Shown: piece after piece, positions 61,228-64,000 of the stretch
How positions within the stretch are numbered: position 1 is the stretch's first letter
How the letters are laid out: every line of letters begins with the position of its first letter
Assembly (NCBI GenBank): GCA_016710115.1
Contig: JADJLN010000004.1
Span: 1-64,000 of the forward strand
Direction of reading: 5' to 3'
Origin: Saprospiraceae bacterium
GTDB taxonomy: Bacteria > Bacteroidota > Bacteroidia > Chitinophagales > Saprospiraceae
DNA: 64,000 nucleotides
Notes under the pieces: generated by a model
The model's database searches: none
The model's input: the letters and a program-made list of their open reading frames with translations, nothing else
Told to the model about the DNA's origin: nothing
Position numbers and translations under genes: made by a program

Positions 61228-63720
61228 TTATCTGCTTGACTCGGGCATCCGAAGGCGAGCAGCCTTCCAGATCTCTACCCAAAGAGTGCCCGCTAAAGCG
61301 AGTATAAATGGTATGATCAAATCAGACGGATGCGGCGGAGAGAGTTGGAAAATATTGCTGATATAAGGGACATAAAGCATACTTAACCAAATCATCAGAG
61401 ATGCGCCAATGATCCAGGGGATCAGCGTATTTGACCAACGTATGGTTTCTTTGATTGTGACAGTGAAAGATCGGTTGGCCAGGGTCAGAAAAATATTACT
61501 CAGGATCAACGTGCTGAAAACAGAAGTACGAATCATGGTCTCGCTGCCCCCTTGTCGCGCAGTCCAATAACCTGCAAGTACGCAGGCCAAAGTGATCAAT
61601 ACGCCTTGAAGGATGGTAAGCATGAGTTCAGGCTGTGTCAGTAGATTCTTCCTGACGGAGTCCGCCGGGCGGATGCGAGTAGCTTGTCGGATCGGTTCGT
61701 TTTCATAGATGATCGAGCAGGTGGGGCCCATGATCAGCTCGAGAAATATGACGTGGATTGGAGCGAAAAGCATGATCGGCAACCAACTGAAAAAGATAGG
61801 TAAGGTGACCAGAAGGATGATCGGAATATGAATCGAGATGATGTACCGGATGGCCTTCCGCAGGTTGGCATGAATGCCCCTGCCGATCTGAATGGCCTCC
61901 AGAATCCTGGATATGTTGTCATCTGCCAGGATCAATCCTGCCGCGCCCTTTGCCACCTCGGTGCCGCGATTACCCATGGCAATCCCGATATGAGCCGCCT
62001 TCAGTGCAGGAGCATCATTCACACCATCACCTGTCATGGCAATGATCTCACCGGAGGACTGGAGTGCATGAATAATTCGCAATTTGGTGTCTGGGCGGAC
62101 CCGGGCAAAGACTTCTACATGCTGAATGGCCGGGATGAGATCCGAATCAGATAATTGCTCCATCTCATCACCCGTCAACAATGGCTCCGATTGGATACCG
62201 ACCTGGCGGGCAATGGCCACTGCAGTTGCTGGATAGTCGCCGGTGATCATTCGTACGCCTAATCCTGCGGTTTTCAGATCCCGGATCACCCCGGGAATCA
62301 GGACTTCCGGCGGATCGGCAAAGACGATCAATCCCAGCCAGGAAAAGTCGATCTGCTCCTGTCGTTCAGGCATTTTTTCATTCTGCCATTTCCCTTGGGC
62401 AACCCCGAGAACCCGATAACCCTGGCCCGCGAAGGATTCAGCTTTGGCCAGGGCCTCATCATGAGTGGATGGGTCCACAGAACAAAGTTGAAGTACTCCC
62501 TCAACGCCTCCCTTGCAGGCTATTCGTCGATCCCCAGCCGCATTCACCCAGATATGTGTCATCACAGGAGGCTGGCCAGCCAGTGGAAACTCATGGATCA
62601 TGTGAAATTGCGAACGTTCATTCCTGGCAACACTGCTTTGGTAGTGGTGGTGAATCGATCGTTCCATGGGATCAAAAGGAGTTTCCTCACTGGCCCACAT
62701 CGCCATTTCCAAAACGTCTGACGCAGGAGATGAATCTCCATAATGAAATTCTGTCCTGGTTAGGGCATCCCAGATATGCACCACCTGCATTCGATTGCCG
62801 GTGAGTGTGCCCGTTTTGTCAAAACAGATCACAGTTGCCGCACCAAGAGTTTCTACGGTTTGGGGCTGGCGGGCGATGATACCATGTCGAAGGAGACGAT
62901 AGGCCCCCATGGCCATGAACGTGGTCAATGCCACCGGGATCTCCTCGGGTAAAACAGACATGGCCATGGTCAATCCAGATAATAATCCATTGACCAGACT
63001 TCCGGTCGTCCAGGTGTAATAGGAAGTCACAAAGAGAAACGCTACGCTCCCTGCAATCACCATAACTCGGACAAACCGATCCACCTGCTGTTGAAGTGGT
63101 GTGCGCACTTTGCTGACACTTTCAAGAGACAGGCCGATCCCCGCCAGGGTAGTCTGTACACCAATAGCGATCACTCGTGCAGTGCAATAACCTCTGACCA
63201 CGAGGGTGCCCTGAAGGATCTGTTCTCCGATTTGTTTGCCGACGGCGTCAGATTCTCCCGTGAGGAGTGCCTCGTTCATCGCCAGGTCATTTGTTGCCAG
63301 GATCTCTGCGTCCGCAGGGACGATGTTTCCTTCTTCACAAATGATCAGGTCATTGATGACGATCTCCTGGACCGGTACTTCCCTGGGTTGGCCATCACGC
63401 AATACCTTGGCCCGGGCAGCTGTGATCTTCCCTAATGCTTTAACCGCTTGCTGGCTTCGTAGATCCTGGAATATGGAGATCCCGGCGACAAAGACCAACG
63501 CGATACCCATTGTGATGGCTTCAGGTACTTTGCCCAGAAAGGCATAAAGCCCACTGGCCACCAATAAAAGCAGAAACATGGGCTCAATGACTACCGGTAT
63601 CACGACCTGCCAAAGTGTACTTTTTCCCCGGAGGGCTATATTTTCGCCATGAAGCGCTCGTTGATGGGCTACTTCAGCCTCAGTCAGGCCGGTTAGTTTG
63701 TCAGGGTTTGTCTGCCTCAT
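61228..63720 (-). CDS. P-type ATPase, calcium-transporting (P2) type
   Basis: 830 residues from the ATG at 63720. Cation ATPase N-terminus (NPDKLTGLTEAEVAHQRALH), A domain with NEALLTGESDAV, M4 motif SVLPEEIPVALTTFMAMGAY, phosphorylation loop VICFDKTGTLTGNRMQ (Asp is phosphorylated) and hinge AMTGDGVNDAPALKAAHIG. The C-terminal six-helix domain carries ELIMGPTCSIIYENEP. PEEIP in M4 suits a Ca2+ or Mn2+ pump of the SERCA/PMCA type, but the ion cannot be fixed. Inner membrane. The frame is intact. Confidence 0.92.
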   Translation of the reverse strand: MRQTNPDKLTGLTEAEVAHQRALHGENIALRGKSTLWQVVIPVVIEPMFLLLLVASGLYAFLGKVPEAITMGIALVFVAGISIFQDLRSQQAVKALGKITAARAKVLRDGQPREVPVQEIVINDLIICEEGNIVPADAEILATNDLAMNEALLTGESDAVGKQIGEQILQGTLVVRGYCTARVIAIGVQTTLAGIGLSLESVSKVRTPLQQQVDRFVRVMVIAGSVAFLFVTSYYTWTTGSLVNGLLSGLTMAMSVLPEEIPVALTTFMAMGAYRLLRHGIIARQPQTVETLGAATVICFDKTGTLTGNRMQVVHIWDALTRTEFHYGDSSPASDVLEMAMWASEETPFDPMERSIHHHYQSSVARNERSQFHMIHEFPLAGQPPVMTHIWVNAAGDRRIACKGGVEGVLQLCSVDPSTHDEALAKAESFAGQGYRVLGVAQGKWQNEKMPERQEQIDFSWLGLIVFADPPEVLIPGVIRDLKTAGLGVRMITGDYPATAVAIARQVGIQSEPLLTGDEMEQLSDSDLIPAIQHVEVFARVRPDTKLRIIHALQSSGEIIAMTGDGVNDAPALKAAHIGIAMGNRGTEVAKGAAGLILADDNISRILEAIQIGRGIHANLRKAIRYIISIHIPIILLVTLPIFFSWLPIMLFAPIHVIFLELIMGPTCSIIYENEPIRQATRIRPADSVRKNLLTQPELMLTILQGVLITLACVLAGYWTARQGGSETMIRTSVFSTLILSNIFLTLANRSFTVTIKETIRWSNTLIPWIIGASLMIWLSMLYVPYISNIFQLSPPHPSDLIIPFILALAGTLWVEIWKAARLRMPESSR

Positions 63721-63907
63721 TGAAGAAATGCTGAGTGAAGATAAGCGATGCCTGTATCTCCACGGACAAACCTCAAAGCATAAGCAAGTGACAAGATCCA
63801 CAACCTCATTTCAAAACAGGCAAACAGGGCAGTAGCCATTCCACATTCCAGGGTGCATCGGGCTCCATTCAAATGTATCCACGCGCAAAATACCCGACAC
63901 CCTCCCT

Positions 63908-63915
63908 TATCTTTA
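63908..63915 (+). promoter_or_regulatory. -7 element placed for a leaderless start (TATCTTTA)
   Basis: TATCTTTA, CAAG, ATG at 63920: four-base spacing, as at 5009 and 12573. It lies between the divergent P-type ATPase and queG. Confidence 0.4.
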
Positions 63916-63919
63916 CAAG

Positions 63920-64000
63920 ATGCCATTCCCTCTCTCCACAGAACCGATCAAGCAAAAAGCAGCCGACCTCGGCTTCTTCCTCTGTTCAGTAGCAACGGCA
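63920..64000 (+). CDS. queG: Epoxyqueuosine reductase, 5' end (partial)
   Basis: Only the first 27 codons are inside the window: MPFPLSTEPIKQKAADLGF and FLCSVATA. The pattern ...IKxxAxxLGFxxCGxxxA is that of the N-terminus of QueG, the cobalamin-dependent enzyme completing queuosine in tRNA. The gene runs off the right edge, so the assignment rests on a short match and is moderate. Confidence 0.6.
   Translation, partial: MPFPLSTEPIKQKAADLGFFLCSVATA

Overview
The window looks like a chromosomal segment of a Bacteroidota bacterium, probably of the Saprospira/Lewinella type. The evidence is C-terminal type IX secretion (T9SS) sorting domains on several large secreted proteins, a SusC/TonB-type receptor, TAnnTTTG promoter elements, a bTHX ribosomal protein, many lipoproteins with Bacteroidota-type signal peptides, and families such as DUF4331, DUF4397, DUF4920 and DUF6311. 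I saw no rRNA, tRNA, CRISPR array or intact insertion sequence.

Layout. 0-3.3 kb: damaged secreted proteins, a rhodanese and a rhodanese/T9SS chimeric remnant. 3.4-21.2 kb: the most distinctive part, holding five exported caspase-fold (C14) proteins of three architectures. These are two tandem MORN-repeat caspases, two caspase-TPR proteins and one metacaspase-DUF4384 protein. Interspersed are a DUF4397 surface protein, a lytic transglycosylase, a beta-barrel protein and an M14 carboxypeptidase. 21.3-31.4 kb: bTHX, FdhD, a haem-binding-like lipoprotein, a bacilliredoxin, PdxH, an AhpD-like protein, a DUF6311 membrane protein, a UvrD/PcrA helicase, a PQQ-like propeller lipoprotein and an SRPBCC protein. 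31.4-32.7 kb: intergenic repeats and an FkbM methyltransferase. 34.5-40.3 kb: two DUF4331 proteins, a TPR lipoprotein and a TonB-dependent receptor. 40.4-46.8 kb: a redox cluster of GltD-like flavoprotein, pyruvate:ferredoxin oxidoreductase and dihydroorotate-dehydrogenase-like protein. 47.3-48.6 kb: a UDG-family protein, a cupin and a VOC protein. 48.7-56.9 kb: a secreted beta-helix protein, a BNR-type protein and a GH9 glycosidase, with a small AT-rich toxin remnant at about 50.5-51.1 kb. 57-58.7 kb: three small cysteine-rich or lipoprotein genes likely linked to metal handling. 58.8-64 kb: malic enzyme, a DinB-like protein, a calcium-type P-ATPase and the start of queG.

More than fifteen genes, including housekeeping ones (pdxH, malic enzyme, GltD-like, DHOD-like), are interrupted by single-base indels, several next to homopolymers. 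The protein continues sensibly in the next frame, so I read most of these as sequencing or assembly errors. For such genes I give one span covering all the pieces. Two AT-rich patches (about 12.6-15.35 kb and 50.4-51.1 kb) differ clearly from the surrounding DNA and end inside genes, which points to recombination with foreign DNA.

Best candidate for something undescribed: the array of exported caspases with MORN, TPR and DUF4384 partners. Also notable are a recurrent TAnnTTTG-N4-start-codon arrangement that predicts leaderless mRNAs, and modular palindromic intergenic repeats.
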